A stretch of 64,000 nucleotides of DNA from Lacrimispora xylanisolvens (GCF_002934545.1 NZ_PTJA01000017.1:1-64000), one strand, 5' to 3'. Numbered from the stretch's first letter, positions 9,321-18,677 are shown. Numbers and translations: made by a program. The notes: generated by a model not told the origin, from the letters alone.

Positions 9321-9335
9321 CTTATTTTTCTCCTT

Positions 9336-10139
9336 TTATGAACTTGCACTATTATAATGCCGTATTCCCTGCTTCCACACAAAAGCCGTCAATAGGGTAA
9401 AGCCTGCTGCAATCAGGATTCCCCAAACAGCTCCGGCAAACGTCAGCTCCCCTGTGAGAAACTGAACCGGTATGGTCGCCATGATCCCATAGGGCAGAAT
9501 CACATAAAAAATCACTTTGTAGACTCCGTAGAACACAATTCCCGGCAGCTGCATACATAAGGTAAGCCCTGCTTCCTCCAGAATGATTGTGTTTCCACTA
9601 GTCAATATAAAAAACGTAAAAGACCGGATCAGTACCTCAACCAGATAATACAATACCGTCATAATCGCTACCCAGAACACATACCCCAGTACCAGGATGG
9701 GAGTAATCTTAATTCCTCCCTCTTTAATCCCGTAGGCAATAATCACTCCACTTAAAAACAGCAGTGGAACAGACCCCGGATTGACCCGTTCAAATGTCAG
9801 CCGCAGCAAAGGGCTCCCTGGTTTCGTCAGGTACAAATCCATATCTCCATTTTTAATCTTATCCGGAATGCTGTTAATCCCGAAAAAATAGATTATCATA
9901 TTAATGGCATTAATCATGGAAAATGTTCCGATATAAAGAATCATCTGACCCTTCCCCCATGTGCCGATCCGGTTCACATTGGAATAAATCACCTCAAACA
10001 CACAAAGCTGGACGAGAAAAACGCAGCTGTCCACAAAGAATGGACCAAAAAATCCCAGCCGGAACATCATTAAATTCTGCAGCCGCAAATTAATTAAGAC
10101 TCTTACCATCCGTAAATTTCTTTTTATTCTGCTCCTCAT
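9336..10139 (-). CDS. ABC-2 type transporter permease (COG3694-like)
   Basis: 267-residue membrane protein with about six hydrophobic segments, of the DUF990 / ABC-2 permease group. The conserved NGDMDLYLTKPGSPLLRLTFER stretch (about residues 96-117) is typical of this family. It overlaps the second permease gene by 4 bases (ATGA), so the two subunits should be made in equal amounts. Together with the ATPase it forms an export complex of unknown cargo. Confidence 0.87.
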   Translation of the reverse strand: MRSRIKRNLRMVRVLINLRLQNLMMFRLGFFGPFFVDSCVFLVQLCVFEVIYSNVNRIGTWGKGQMILYIGTFSMINAINMIIYFFGINSIPDKIKNGDMDLYLTKPGSPLLRLTFERVNPGSVPLLFLSGVIIAYGIKEGGIKITPILVLGYVFWVAIMTVLYYLVEVLIRSFTFFILTSGNTIILEEAGLTLCMQLPGIVFYGVYKVIFYVILPYGIMATIPVQFLTGELTFAGAVWGILIAAGFTLLTAFVWKQGIRHYNSASS

Positions 10140-10936
10140 ATTCCCACCCCGTCATATTTAATCCTGTAATTTTGCCATGTAACATGAATGATTGCCTGAA
10201 GAACCACGCACCAGCAAAAAAGAACCAGAAGACCCATTCCCAGTTCCCCCTTAAGCCGCCCGATCAGCAGCATGGAGGGAAGATAGGTCACATAATAGAA
10301 AGGAAATGCTTTCATTATCCAAAGGAAATGCTCTGGCAGCAGCGTAAGCGGAATAATACTGCCTGTGACAAACGCCACCAGATTATCTTTTATCATAAGA
10401 AATAACCCGATTTCCTCATATTTTAAAGTCAGCAGCCCCAAATAGTAATTAAGCTGAGCCATGAAAAACAGCCCCAGCAGGATTAAAATACCTATCCCTG
10501 CCACAATCGCCGGATCTGGTGCAAAAACAAATCTGATCCGGAATATAAAAACCCAGATAACAGACGTAATGAAGTAAATAATAAGATGAAACAGCACCAT
10601 CCCCATTTCCATGGCAACAAAATACCCCTGAATATTTACCGGAAGAACCATATATTTTGAAAAGGTCCCATTCCTGATTCTCTGGCTGATCTCCATGCTC
10701 ACTTTAGAAGACATATCCAGCTGAGTGAGGAAAGAACTGATAATATAATAAGACATCATGCTGCTTAAGGTAAACCCCGCCACCTCATCTCTGCCTGCAA
10801 ATATGGTTCCCCATAGCAAAGAGGCAAACAGAATCCTAGTTAATGAAAATAAAATCTGAATGACCGAGTCTCCCCGCCAGGCAAGCTGGGTCTTAATAAA
10901 AATTTTAAGTATTTCCAGATATTTACGCAAGCCCAT
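10136..10936 (-). CDS. ABC-2 type transporter permease (COG4587-like)
   Basis: 266-residue membrane protein with about six transmembrane segments and the matching family signature RIRNGTFSKYMVLPVNIQGYF (about residues 86-106). It is the partner of the next permease, with which it overlaps, and overlaps the ATPase gene by 14 bases. The set ATPase plus two different permeases corresponds to the COG4586/4587/3694 exporter type. Confidence 0.87.
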   Translation of the reverse strand: MGLRKYLEILKIFIKTQLAWRGDSVIQILFSLTRILFASLLWGTIFAGRDEVAGFTLSSMMSYYIISSFLTQLDMSSKVSMEISQRIRNGTFSKYMVLPVNIQGYFVAMEMGMVLFHLIIYFITSVIWVFIFRIRFVFAPDPAIVAGIGILILLGLFFMAQLNYYLGLLTLKYEEIGLFLMIKDNLVAFVTGSIIPLTLLPEHFLWIMKAFPFYYVTYLPSMLLIGRLKGELGMGLLVLFCWCVVLQAIIHVTWQNYRIKYDGVGI

Positions 10937-11909
10937 CTCCCCCCTCCCGATAGATTCTCTCTACTATGGTTCCGATTTCCTCTTCTTCAACCGTTATGTC
11001 AGTGGGAAGCAGATTCATTAGTTCTCTCAGCAAACCTGCTGCATTTTCTTTTGGCACCATAATCACCTTTTTATAAGGTGTCTGTTCCAGAATCCGCGCT
11101 TCAAACTCCAGATTAGGCAGCAGCGTCGGTTCAGAAAAGGTAAAGGTTATTTTTTTAAATTTCTGAAACCGTTCAAACAGCTTTTCCGTGTCTCCATCAT
11201 AGATCTTACAGCCATGATTGATGACGATTGACCGTTTGCACAAAGCCTTTATATCCTCCATGTAGTGGGAAGTGAGAATAATGGTGGTTCCCCGTCTTTC
11301 ATTAATTTCTGCCAAAAATCCCCGGATCTGTTTTGACGCAACTGCATCCAGCCCTATAGTAGGCTCATCTAAGAATATAATCTTTGGATTGTGAAGCAGT
11401 GCAGCAATGAGTTCCATCTTCATCCTCTCTCCAAGAGACAGCGTCCTGACCTGAACATGCATCAGATCCTGTACCTGAAACAGTTTCACAAAATAATCCC
11501 TGGAACTCACATACTCCTCTTCCGGTAATCCATAGATTTCTTTAAACAGGCGAAGTGTATCTTCCACGGTCAGTTCAAAGAACAGCTGACTCTTCTGACC
11601 CATTACGACTGCATACTGCTGCTTAAATTCATGCTCCAGATCATTGGGATAATACCCCAGTACACTTACAGAACCACTGGTGGGTGCAATAATACCGGTG
11701 AGCATCTTCACAAGCGTTGTCTTGCCCGCTCCGTTTGGTCCAATCAGGCCTACAAATTCCCCTTCCCGGATGGTAAGATCCAGATTACCAACCGCCTGTT
11801 TTTCTTCATACTCCCGTCTGATCAGCCCCTTAATACTTCCAAGCATACCTGCCTGTTTCTTAAATCTTTTAAAATTTTTGGTTAACCCAGCCGTTTTAAT
11901 AATTTCCAT
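10923..11909 (-). CDS. ABC transporter ATP-binding protein (COG4586-like exporter)
   Basis: 328-residue ATPase. It shows Walker A GPNGAGKTT, Q-loop in VVMGQKSQLFFELT, signature LSLGERMKMEL, Walker B IIFLDEPTIGLD and the switch His in LTSHYMED. The extension after residue 235 is usual for this exporter class. First gene of the operon ATPase-permease-permease-GNAT; AAGGGGAAAACAC precedes the ATG. A long leader with a terminator lies upstream (12020-12305). Confidence 0.9.
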   Translation of the reverse strand: MEIIKTAGLTKNFKRFKKQAGMLGSIKGLIRREYEEKQAVGNLDLTIREGEFVGLIGPNGAGKTTLVKMLTGIIAPTSGSVSVLGYYPNDLEHEFKQQYAVVMGQKSQLFFELTVEDTLRLFKEIYGLPEEEYVSSRDYFVKLFQVQDLMHVQVRTLSLGERMKMELIAALLHNPKIIFLDEPTIGLDAVASKQIRGFLAEINERRGTTIILTSHYMEDIKALCKRSIVINHGCKIYDGDTEKLFERFQKFKKITFTFSEPTLLPNLEFEARILEQTPYKKVIMVPKENAAGLLRELMNLLPTDITVEEEEIGTIVERIYREGGDGLA

Positions 11910-12019
11910 GTGTTTTCCCCTTCAATCAATAAAAAATGACCGCCGGTTCATCTGCCCCACAGGCATAATGCTTTAGCGATCTCAAATAAGACCTGCTTCC
12001 AGACAGATTAGGAAAAAAA

Positions 12020-12270
12020 GACAAAAAAAAGCATAACTTTACCGTTATGCTTTCAAAATGTCAGTCTGGTACAGACAAATATTTGGAAGGTATGCGCTTT
12101 TGCAGTGCAAAAGTCAAGCATTCAGTAAGGCAGATTTATCGGCATGACAGCCGAAAAAGGGCAGACTAATCACGTAAATCGTCTTCGTCTTTCCTTTTCA
12201 ACTATTTAGTTAGTTGCGATCTCCAATACTGACACACGTAACATACACTTACCTCTCTTTTCTTTATAAT
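12020..12270 (-). ncRNA. Structured leader or small RNA with possible leader peptide
   Basis: Gene-free stretch between the methyltransferase and the ABC operon. Read on the minus strand it starts near 12270 from a good promoter and contains hairpins TCGGC/GCCGA, CTTTTG/CAAAAG, GTCTG/CAGAC and the terminator at 12023-12053. Near its start, GAGAGG is followed at proper distance by an ATG opening a 12-codon frame (MLRVSVLEIATN, about 12212-12250). It could be a stand-alone RNA or an attenuator for the ABC exporter. I do not recognise a known riboswitch class. Confidence 0.5.
12023..12053 (-). terminator. Terminator / attenuator upstream of the ABC exporter operon
   Basis: On the minus strand AAAGCATAAC and GTTATGCTTT form a stem closed by a six-base loop and followed by eight T. 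It lies 114 bases before the ABC ATPase start, so it must be read through, or avoided, unless the operon has another promoter. Confidence 0.8.
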
Positions 12271-12276
12271 AATCTG

Positions 12277-12305
12277 ATATTACCTTATAATGTAATATAT
12301 GTCAA
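12277..12305 (-). promoter_or_regulatory. Sigma-70 type promoter overlapping the methyltransferase stop
   Basis: On the minus strand TTGACA (12300-12305) is separated by 17 bases from TAATAT (12277-12282). The -35 box overlaps the TGA stop of the methyltransferase gene. It would drive the leader RNA and the ABC operon. Confidence 0.6.
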
Positions 12306-12967
12306 TCTTTATCAGGAATCACTTGTTTACTGGCTAGAAGAATGGTGGTATTACCAATGCGGAATTCCATTTCTACCCTCTCAAATCCGCCTTTTTTTAG
12401 CATGGCAATCTGATTTGTGACCGTACATGGTGTGTCATAATGGTAAAACTCCCCTTCTGGAATGCCCATCTCATCTCTGAGCCTTTTATACTCTGCAAAA
12501 TGAAGATCTTCCTCTTCCTGATCTTCTACCATGTAATCGCATTCAATGTAGCATCCGTCACCTTTTAAGGCTTCAAAAATTTTCTGATATAACCCGATCT
12601 TTGCTTCATGCTTAAAATGATGCATTGTCTGAAATGAAATGGCACAATCAAATGTATTCCTTTTCAGATCAACATCAAAATAATTTCCGCATATTAAATT
12701 CAGTTTCCTGTCTGGAAAATTTTGTTTTAATTGATCAAGCATTTCACGGGTTATATCAATTCCTGTGACAGAAAGATCCGGAAATCTTTTAAAAATCTCA
12801 TTCAACTCCAAACCTGTTCCACAGCCCAGATCCAGCAAATCTCTGCATGACTCAGTAAGAAGAGAAGGAATCAGTGCATAAGCCTGTTCACATCCTTCCA
12901 CCCCAGAAAGCATATGCTCTTCATATTCATCAACCCGAGCTGCGAAAAAATCCTCCATCCGTTCCAT
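12302..12967 (-). CDS. Class I SAM-dependent methyltransferase
   Basis: 221-residue Rossmann-fold methyltransferase. SAM-binding motif I is DLLDLGCGTGLELNEI (about residues 43-58), motif II TGIDITREML and the later CAISFQTMHHF segment are all present. ATG at 12967 is preferred over 12985 because GGAGAGG precedes it at seven bases. Substrate unknown. It follows valS, with which it may be cotranscribed. Confidence 0.88.
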   Translation of the reverse strand: MERMEDFFAARVDEYEEHMLSGVEGCEQAYALIPSLLTESCRDLLDLGCGTGLELNEIFKRFPDLSVTGIDITREMLDQLKQNFPDRKLNLICGNYFDVDLKRNTFDCAISFQTMHHFKHEAKIGLYQKIFEALKGDGCYIECDYMVEDQEEEDLHFAEYKRLRDEMGIPEGEFYHYDTPCTVTNQIAMLKKGGFERVEMEFRIGNTTILLASKQVIPDKD

Positions 12968-13058
12968 ATTAACCTCTCCTATCAACGTTTCAATTCCCTT
13001 ACCATAAGAGTATCGCGGATGGGGGACTCACGCAACCTCAATCTTTTTTCTGAATCAT

Positions 13059-15431
13059 TCAGCTCCTTATCATAACCTTCTTCGCTCCGGTACAAGCCTG
13101 TATATCCAGCTTTGTCGCTTTAAAAAATTCCCGGAATCTTTTGGAACTTGTAATAATCAGTTCAGGAATCTCATCTTTCATGGACAGCTGCTTTTCCGTC
13201 TTCTCCTTCCGAACTGTTCCGATCAGCTCCTTCACCTGTTCCCCAAATTCCAGATAAATCTTGTTGGCTTCTCTCCGTTCCCAAATCGTCTGGTGGATGG
13301 ACAACATTTCTTCATGACTCCGGTAAAAGTCCTGATATATATACTCTGTTATGAACGGGGTATAAACTGCATACAGCTTCAATATACCAAGCAGACTGTA
13401 ATACAGCCCATATTGTCCTGAATATCGTTCTCTTACGCCATGCTTTTCCGGCTGATAAAGACGCTCCTTTACAATTTCAATATAGTAATCACAAAAATCC
13501 CGCCAGAACAGATCATCAATTTCATGCCTTGCCTGACCAATTTCAAAATCGTCTAGAAGTTTTTTTACAACACCGGTAGTTTCACTAACCCGTTCCAACA
13601 TCCACCGGTCAATCGGCAGCAGGGTCTCAGGATCAAATTCTTCCTTTTGTTCATAATCATTCAACTGCATAATTGTGAATTTCGCCGCATTATAAAGCTT
13701 CGTCAAAAATCTTCTGGAACCCTTCATTTCATCTTCACTGAAAAATGTATCTGTACCCAGTTTGTTGCTGGCTGCCCAATACCGGATTGCATCCGCCGAA
13801 TAGGTTTCAATCAGTGCCAGGGGCGAATTAGATGAATTATTTTTTGATTTACTGATCTTCTCTCCGGGTTTTGCCAGTACAAACCCGCTGATCATAATGT
13901 CCTTCCAGGGGATTTCACCAGTGTGGTAGAGACTTTTTACAATGGTATAAAACGCCCAGGTACGAATGATTTCATGTGCCTGATTTCTCATTCCCATGGG
14001 CAGAATCTCTTTGCTTCTGTCAAAATCCTCACCATATCCGGCATTGATAAAAGGGGTTACGGAAGACGTTGCCCAGGTATCAAATACCGCTTCCTCCGGA
14101 AGAAACTGTGTGCATCCGCAGCTGCATGCTTTCCCTGGCATTTCTTCCAGTGGATTTACAGGGAGCTGGTCTTCTTCTGCAAATATAGGTTCTTTGCATT
14201 CCTTACAATACCAGACCGGAAATGGAACTCCGAAATACCTCTGTCTGGAAATACACCAGTCCCATTTTAAATTCTCAACCCATATCTGATATCGCTTTTT
14301 CATATGGGCGGGATGCCAGCTGATCTCATCCGCTGCCTTTAAAAATCTGTCTTTTTCCGTCAATACATCAATATACCACTGATTGGAAGGAATGATTTCC
14401 ACTGCCTGGCCGCACCGCTCATGAACAGCCACGCTGTGAGAAACTGCCTCCTGCCTTACAAGCAGATCTCTGCTTTTTAATTCTTCCACCATTCTTTGCC
14501 TTGCCCGGTTGACTTCCAATCCCCCAATATAAGGAACCTCCCCGCTTATGGTTCCGTCCGGCAGAATTATTTTTTTATAAGGAAGCTGATGGGTCTGATA
14601 CCAGGAAACATCTGTTGAATCACCAAAGGTTGCACACATAACAGCGCCCGTTCCTTTTTCCATGGATACCATCTCGTCTGCCATAATGGGTATTTCAAAA
14701 TCATACAGGGGAACTGTGGCCATTTTCCCGATGAATTTGTGATATCTCTCATCCTGTGGATGAACGAAAATGCATACGCAGCCATACAGCAGTTCCGGTC
14801 TGGTAGTTGCAATCAGTAAATCTCCCAGAGAAGTTTTAAAATTCAGATAGTGAAAGCTGGATTCCAATTCCAGAGTATCAAGCTCTGCCTGTGCGATGGA
14901 CGTCTGGCACTGGGTGCACCATAAAACAGGCGACTCTTTCCTGTAAGCCTTTTTCATCTTTACCAGATTAAGAAATGATCTCTGGGATATTTTCTGAGAC
15001 AGAGAGGACACCGTCTGATAGCTTAAATCCCAGTCCACACTGAATCCCAGTTTCTGAAACAACCCCCTAAAATCAGTTTCATACGTTTCAATAGTCTCCA
15101 CACAAATATTCCGGAACTGGCTTCTTGGCAGCTGTCCTGCCCGGATCTTCTTATCTCGTTCCACCAGCCGCTCCGTTGGAAGGCCGTTGTCATCAAATCC
15201 CAGGGGATAGAATACATCATACCCCTGCATGCGTTTAAACCTGGCTATTATTTCAGCCTGTGTATAGGAAAACACATGACCAATATGAAGCGTTCCGCTG
15301 ACAGTGGGAGGTGGCGTGTCAATGGAATAAACCGGCCGTTCCTTTCCCTGTCCATACTTGTAAATTTGGTTTTCTTCCCAGAAAATCCTTAACTGTTTCT
15401 CTGATTTTTGAAAATCATACTTCTTATCCAT
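13059..15431 (-). CDS. valS: Valine--tRNA ligase
   Basis: Class I aminoacyl-tRNA synthetase charging tRNA-Val. HIGH is LHIGH (residues 48-52) after TPPPTVSG, and KMSKS appears as KISKS (525-529). Zinc-type cysteine pairs are seen in CTQC and CKEC/CSCGC. The editing domain lies between. At 790 residues it is about 90 shorter than usual Firmicute ValS and lacks the C-terminal coiled-coil arm, ending soon after the anticodon-binding domain. The start has GGAGGTATCC upstream. A T-box leader precedes it. Confidence 0.93.
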   Translation of the reverse strand: MDKKYDFQKSEKQLRIFWEENQIYKYGQGKERPVYSIDTPPPTVSGTLHIGHVFSYTQAEIIARFKRMQGYDVFYPLGFDDNGLPTERLVERDKKIRAGQLPRSQFRNICVETIETYETDFRGLFQKLGFSVDWDLSYQTVSSLSQKISQRSFLNLVKMKKAYRKESPVLWCTQCQTSIAQAELDTLELESSFHYLNFKTSLGDLLIATTRPELLYGCVCIFVHPQDERYHKFIGKMATVPLYDFEIPIMADEMVSMEKGTGAVMCATFGDSTDVSWYQTHQLPYKKIILPDGTISGEVPYIGGLEVNRARQRMVEELKSRDLLVRQEAVSHSVAVHERCGQAVEIIPSNQWYIDVLTEKDRFLKAADEISWHPAHMKKRYQIWVENLKWDWCISRQRYFGVPFPVWYCKECKEPIFAEEDQLPVNPLEEMPGKACSCGCTQFLPEEAVFDTWATSSVTPFINAGYGEDFDRSKEILPMGMRNQAHEIIRTWAFYTIVKSLYHTGEIPWKDIMISGFVLAKPGEKISKSKNNSSNSPLALIETYSADAIRYWAASNKLGTDTFFSEDEMKGSRRFLTKLYNAAKFTIMQLNDYEQKEEFDPETLLPIDRWMLERVSETTGVVKKLLDDFEIGQARHEIDDLFWRDFCDYYIEIVKERLYQPEKHGVRERYSGQYGLYYSLLGILKLYAVYTPFITEYIYQDFYRSHEEMLSIHQTIWERREANKIYLEFGEQVKELIGTVRKEKTEKQLSMKDEIPELIITSSKRFREFFKATKLDIQACTGAKKVMIRS

Positions 15432-15465
15432 GATGGATACCTCCTGTAATATTTACTACAAAACA

Positions 15466-15768
15466 GACAAAAAAATACGCCCCAAGCTATGCTTAGGGCG
15501 AATTAACGTGTCCGCGGTACCACCTAAATTCAGAAATAATTTTCTGCTCTCAATACAATACGGGAAGATTAAAGAACTTCTTCTGATATTGCTTCCCCTG
15601 ATAACGGTGGGAATCTCCGTTGGAGTCTACTGAGATAAAATCTGTTCAATCCAAAGCTCAAAGGCTACTTCCATGCTTCCATCACGAAGATTTTCACCAG
15701 CCATCTTCTCTCTGTTCATCCGGAATCGCATGTACTCCTCCTCGTCAACGCTTTTGTCTGTGTTTGTT
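15466..15768 (-). promoter_or_regulatory. T-box riboswitch of valS
   Basis: The minus strand shows the T-box antiterminator sequence GGTGGTACCGCGG (15512-15524), upstream AACGGAGATTCCCACCG, the AG-bulge and GGCTGGTGAAAATC segments of stem I, and the GACGAGGAGGAGTAC start of stem I. The terminator is a 10-base hairpin (CGCCCTAAGC / GCTTGGGGCG) at 15478-15500 followed by TATTTTTTT. A GTA (Val) triplet at 15666-15668 is the likely specifier codon. It senses uncharged tRNA-Val. Confidence 0.9.
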
Positions 15769-15774
15769 ATTCTA

Positions 15775-15802
15775 ATTTTAGCACAATTTTTTTTGGTGTC
15801 AA
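15775..15802 (-). promoter_or_regulatory. Promoter of valS
   Basis: TTGACA (15797-15802) and TAAAAT (15775-15780) on the minus strand with a 16-base spacer, ending about 7 bases before the start of T-box stem I. Confidence 0.7.
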
Positions 15803-15875
15803 CGGGAAAATAACTGTTTTTTTATATAATCAGAAAATATTTTCTCACAAACAGTTCAAATTACAATTAATGGAT

Positions 15876-15904
15876 TTGCTTTTTTTCGCTCTCTATGGTA
15901 TACT
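15876..15904 (+). promoter_or_regulatory. Promoter of rplY
   Basis: TTGCTT (15876-15881), 17-base spacer, TATACT (15899-15904). The predicted start lies near 15911, giving a 130-base leader that contains the hairpin at 15939-15990. Confidence 0.6.
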
Positions 15905-15938
15905 TATGTCAATTGGATATAAAAGAACCGTCTATTAG

Positions 15939-15994
15939 AGAAGGGCTTTTGCTGGTTTCACAGGATTTTGAAACCATTAAAAGCCCTTCTTTTT
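15939..15994 (+). terminator. Terminator-like hairpin in the rplY leader
   Basis: A 12-bp perfect stem (AGAAGGGCTTTT at 15939-15950, complement at 15979-15990) encloses a second stem (GGTTTCA/TGAAACC) and is followed by TTTTTC. It sits between the promoter and the L25 start, so it should work as an attenuator. Confidence 0.75.
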
Positions 15995-16040
15995 CAATAA
16001 CGGCCCAATATATTCAAAAAATTTTACGAGGAGGATCACA

Positions 16041-16616
16041 ATGAATACTATTACAGTGGAAAAACGTAATGAACAATTAAAAGCAAAACAATTGCGGAGA
16101 AAAGGCATTGTGCCTTGCTGCATTTTTGGTGGCAGTCTTCCCAACTCCATCTCAATTCAAATGGAGGAAAAAACTGCAGAAAAGCTGCTTCGCAAGCAGA
16201 GACTTGGAAGTAAAGTTCAGCTTAAATTAGAAGATCAGACAATCGTAACACAGATTAAGGACAGCAGCAGATGCTTTACAGATAGTAAAATCGAGCACAT
16301 TAACTTTCAGGCTCTTGATCCAAAGACAAAGGTAAACAGCCTGGCACATGTTATCTTAGAAAATGCCGAATTTGTTACCGGAGTCTTAGATAAGATGCTG
16401 ATGGAAGTCCCATATGCTTCTTTACCAGAAGACATGATTGATACCGTTACTGTAGACTTAGAGGGCAAGCCAATTGGTACCATCATAACAGTGGCTGATA
16501 TTCCTGAATTTTTAAGTGACCGCATTGAGCTTCAGGTGGAAAAAGACAGCATTATTATCAGAATTTCTGAAAAGAAATATGCTGCTGCAAGAGATGCAGA
16601 GCAGGCAGCCCAATAA
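16041..16616 (+). CDS. rplY: Ribosomal protein L25 / general stress protein Ctc
   Basis: 191-residue L25 of the two-domain TL5/Ctc form: an N-terminal 5S-rRNA-binding domain (about 1-95, with GIVPCCIFGG, IKHINFQAL-like HINFQAL) and a C-terminal beta domain with LEGKPIGTIITVADIPEFL. It binds 5S rRNA in the large subunit. GAGGAGGATCACA precedes the ATG. One of few plus-strand genes here; preceded by an attenuator-like hairpin and followed by another. Confidence 0.9.
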   Translation: MNTITVEKRNEQLKAKQLRRKGIVPCCIFGGSLPNSISIQMEEKTAEKLLRKQRLGSKVQLKLEDQTIVTQIKDSSRCFTDSKIEHINFQALDPKTKVNSLAHVILENAEFVTGVLDKMLMEVPYASLPEDMIDTVTVDLEGKPIGTIITVADIPEFLSDRIELQVEKDSIIIRISEKKYAAARDAEQAAQ

Positions 16617-16645
16617 CGGATACATAGAATAAGGGTGCTTCTATT

Positions 16646-16700
16646 AAGAGCCTTGATTGTCAATTTGCAATAAGACAAGAGAGGCTCTGTGTTTTATTTA
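16646..16700 (+). terminator. Terminator-like hairpin between rplY and the mgtC-like gene
   Basis: AGAGCCT (16646-16652) pairs with AGGCTCT (16682-16688), followed by GTGTTTTATTT. It ends rplY, possibly incompletely, since the next gene follows closely. Confidence 0.6.
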
Positions 16701-16718
16701 AAAAAAGAGGTGTTAAAG

Positions 16719-17420
16719 GTGCCATATATAAATCAGTATTCCTCTTATCTGCAGGAAATAAATATTTTCTCCATTATAGTGAGACTGGGAATGTCTCTGA
16801 TTGTCGGTGGTATATTGGGAACAGAGCGGGGGCTGCGAAATCGTCCTGCCGGTTTTATGACTTATGTACTGGTGTGTATCGGCTCCACAATGGTCATGCT
16901 TACCAATCAATATATTGCTGTCACTAATCCTGGAACTGACCCCACCCGGTTAGCCGCACAGGTCGTGAGCGGAATCGGCTTCCTGGGCGCCGGTACTATC
17001 ATTGTTACCAGAAATGATGAAGTTCGGGGTCTTACCACTGCTGCCGGACTTTGGCTGGCGGCCGGACTTGGAATTGCCATTGGAACGGGCTTTTACTCCG
17101 GGGCTGTTATCGGTATGTTCTTTTCGGTCTTCGCATTGATTGTATTGAAAAAAGTAGATGTCTATATCAAACAGCACGCAAAAAGCATGGAGGTTTATCT
17201 GGAACATAATTCTCAATTTTCTCTGCGGAAACTATCCGATTTTGCATGTGAAAACCACTTTGTTCTGTATGACATGCAGCGGGGAAAAGTAAAAACATTG
17301 GAGGAAGAATTCGGAACACTTATTTTTACAGTTGGCACTTCCCAAAAGTTCAATCATTCTGATGTATTGGAAAAAATATATACATTAGAGGGAATTGAAT
17401 ACGTACGGGAGATTTCATAG
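16719..17420 (+). CDS. MgtC/SapB-family membrane protein
   Basis: Membrane protein with the MgtC signature: [24 protein letters not shown], then [27 protein letters not shown] and [20 protein letters not shown]. About five transmembrane segments, then a C-terminal cytosolic domain. Family members are linked to Mg2+ homeostasis or F-ATPase control; role here unproven. The open frame allows GTG at 16689, but that codon abuts a terminator stem, so GTG at 16719 with AGAGG upstream is chosen. Confidence 0.85.
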   Translation: MPYINQYSSYLQEINIFSIIVRLGMSLIVGGILGTERGLRNRPAGFMTYVLVCIGSTMVMLTNQYIAVTNPGTDPTRLAAQVVSGIGFLGAGTIIVTRNDEVRGLTTAAGLWLAAGLGIAIGTGFYSGAVIGMFFSVFALIVLKKVDVYIKQHAKSMEVYLEHNSQFSLRKLSDFACENHFVLYDMQRGKVKTLEEEFGTLIFTVGTSQKFNHSDVLEKIYTLEGIEYVREIS

Positions 17421-17436
17421 ATACAGGGAGGATCAG

Positions 17437-18324
17437 ATGTCGGAAACAGAACAGCAGAATGTGGATGCAGCAGTTTTAGAAAAACAACTTGATTCAAATA
17501 TAGACGATTCCATAAAATTGTATTTATTACAGGCAGGGGAAGCGCCTTTGCTGACCAGGGAAGAAGAATATAATCTTGCCAGGCTCTGCGCACAGGGCGA
17601 TCAAAAGGCGAAAGAAACTCTTATTTGTTCGAATCTAAGGCTAGTAGTCAGTATTGCAAAAAAGCATGAAGCATATGTTCAGTCCCTAACCCTGCTTGAC
17701 CTCATTCAGGAGGGCAATATCGGCCTTATGAAAGCTGTGGAACGTTATGATTATAAACTGGGATACCGTTTTTCCACCTACGCCACATGGTGGATTCGTC
17801 AGGCTGTCACCCGGGGAATCGCGGAACAGGACAGGACCATACGACTGCCGGTGCATTACAAAGAAGATGTTAACATGATCAATCAACTCCTGCGCCGGCT
17901 TGATCAGGAACAGGAATCTTTTACAACCAAGGATCTATCCGATATCACTGGACTTTCGGTTGATAAAATAGAGCGTATTATGATGGATTCTGCATCGATC
18001 GTATCGCTGGATACCCCCATTGGCGATGATAACGCAAGTTTTTTAGGTGATTTTATTGAGGACAAAACTATACTATCTCCGGAAGAACGTGTATCTGATA
18101 TTATGTTGAGAGAAGAAATCAATAAGCAGTTACAATCTCTAAAACCAAGAGAGCAGATTGTGGTAAATATGAGATTTGGTCTTAACGGACATATGCCCCA
18201 TACTCTGGAAGAGGTAGGAGACCATATCGGTGTTACAAGAGAACGAATCAGGCAGATTGAGGCCCGGGCCTTACGCACCCTTCGTCTCCCTAACCGCAGA
18301 AAATTTCTGGTTGATTTTATATAG
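17437..18324 (+). CDS. Sigma-70 family RNA polymerase sigma factor (RpoD-like paralogue)
   Basis: 295-residue sigma factor with regions 1.2, 2, 3 and 4 but no region 1.1. Region 2 reads [12 protein letters not shown]...[40 protein letters not shown] split over residues about 70-125; region 4 holds [27 protein letters not shown]. This is the group 1/2 arrangement; the short length suggests an alternative primary-like sigma. ATG at 17437 has GGGAGGATCAG upstream. It follows the MgtC-like gene after 16 bases and is probably cotranscribed. Confidence 0.88.
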   Translation: MSETEQQNVDAAVLEKQLDSNIDDSIKLYLLQAGEAPLLTREEEYNLARLCAQGDQKAKETLICSNLRLVVSIAKKHEAYVQSLTLLDLIQEGNIGLMKAVERYDYKLGYRFSTYATWWIRQAVTRGIAEQDRTIRLPVHYKEDVNMINQLLRRLDQEQESFTTKDLSDITGLSVDKIERIMMDSASIVSLDTPIGDDNASFLGDFIEDKTILSPEERVSDIMLREEINKQLQSLKPREQIVVNMRFGLNGHMPHTLEEVGDHIGVTRERIRQIEARALRTLRLPNRRKFLVDFI

Positions 18325-18331
18325 ACCTGAT

Positions 18332-18368
18332 TATAAGGGCAGACAGTTTAGTGCTGTCTGCCCTTATA
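18332..18368. terminator. Bidirectional terminator between sigma gene and YciI gene
   Basis: A stem of about 14 bp (ATAAGGGCAGACAG / CTGTCTGCCCTTAT) with a seven-base loop between two convergent genes. T-rich sequence follows on the plus strand and moderately on the minus strand. Confidence 0.75.
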
Positions 18369-18381
18369 TTATTATCTTTTA

Positions 18382-18660
18382 TTAAACTTCCAACAGATAA
18401 TTATTTTCTTCATTGGCCACTTCCAATGTCCTGACTTCAAATGTTTTACATCCCGATGAAATAAAGGGATCTGACTTTGCAATACTTGTGGCTTCTTCCA
18501 GATTATCAGCTAAGTATACAACCATCCCACCCGGATAGTCGCTGAACGGTCCGCAAAGCACTAGTTTCCCCTGGCTTTTCAGGCTTTTTAAATGCTCTAC
18601 GTGTTCCTTAATTAATTCTTCATTTAAAGGCTTTTGATTTTTCATGAAATAAACGTACAT
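18382..18660 (-). CDS. YciI-family (YCII domain) protein
   Basis: 92-residue protein matching the YCII fold: HVEHLKSLKSQGKLVLCGPFSDYPGGMVVYLADNLEEA..., with the conserved His near residue 20 and the Asp in the SDPF segment. The family resembles dienelactone or muconolactone-type enzymes; function unknown. It lies 17 bases after a GNAT gene on the same strand. Confidence 0.8.
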   Translation of the reverse strand: MYVYFMKNQKPLNEELIKEHVEHLKSLKSQGKLVLCGPFSDYPGGMVVYLADNLEEATSIAKSDPFISSGCKTFEVRTLEVANEENNYLLEV

Positions 18661-18677
18661 GGCCTGTCTCCTTTCAT

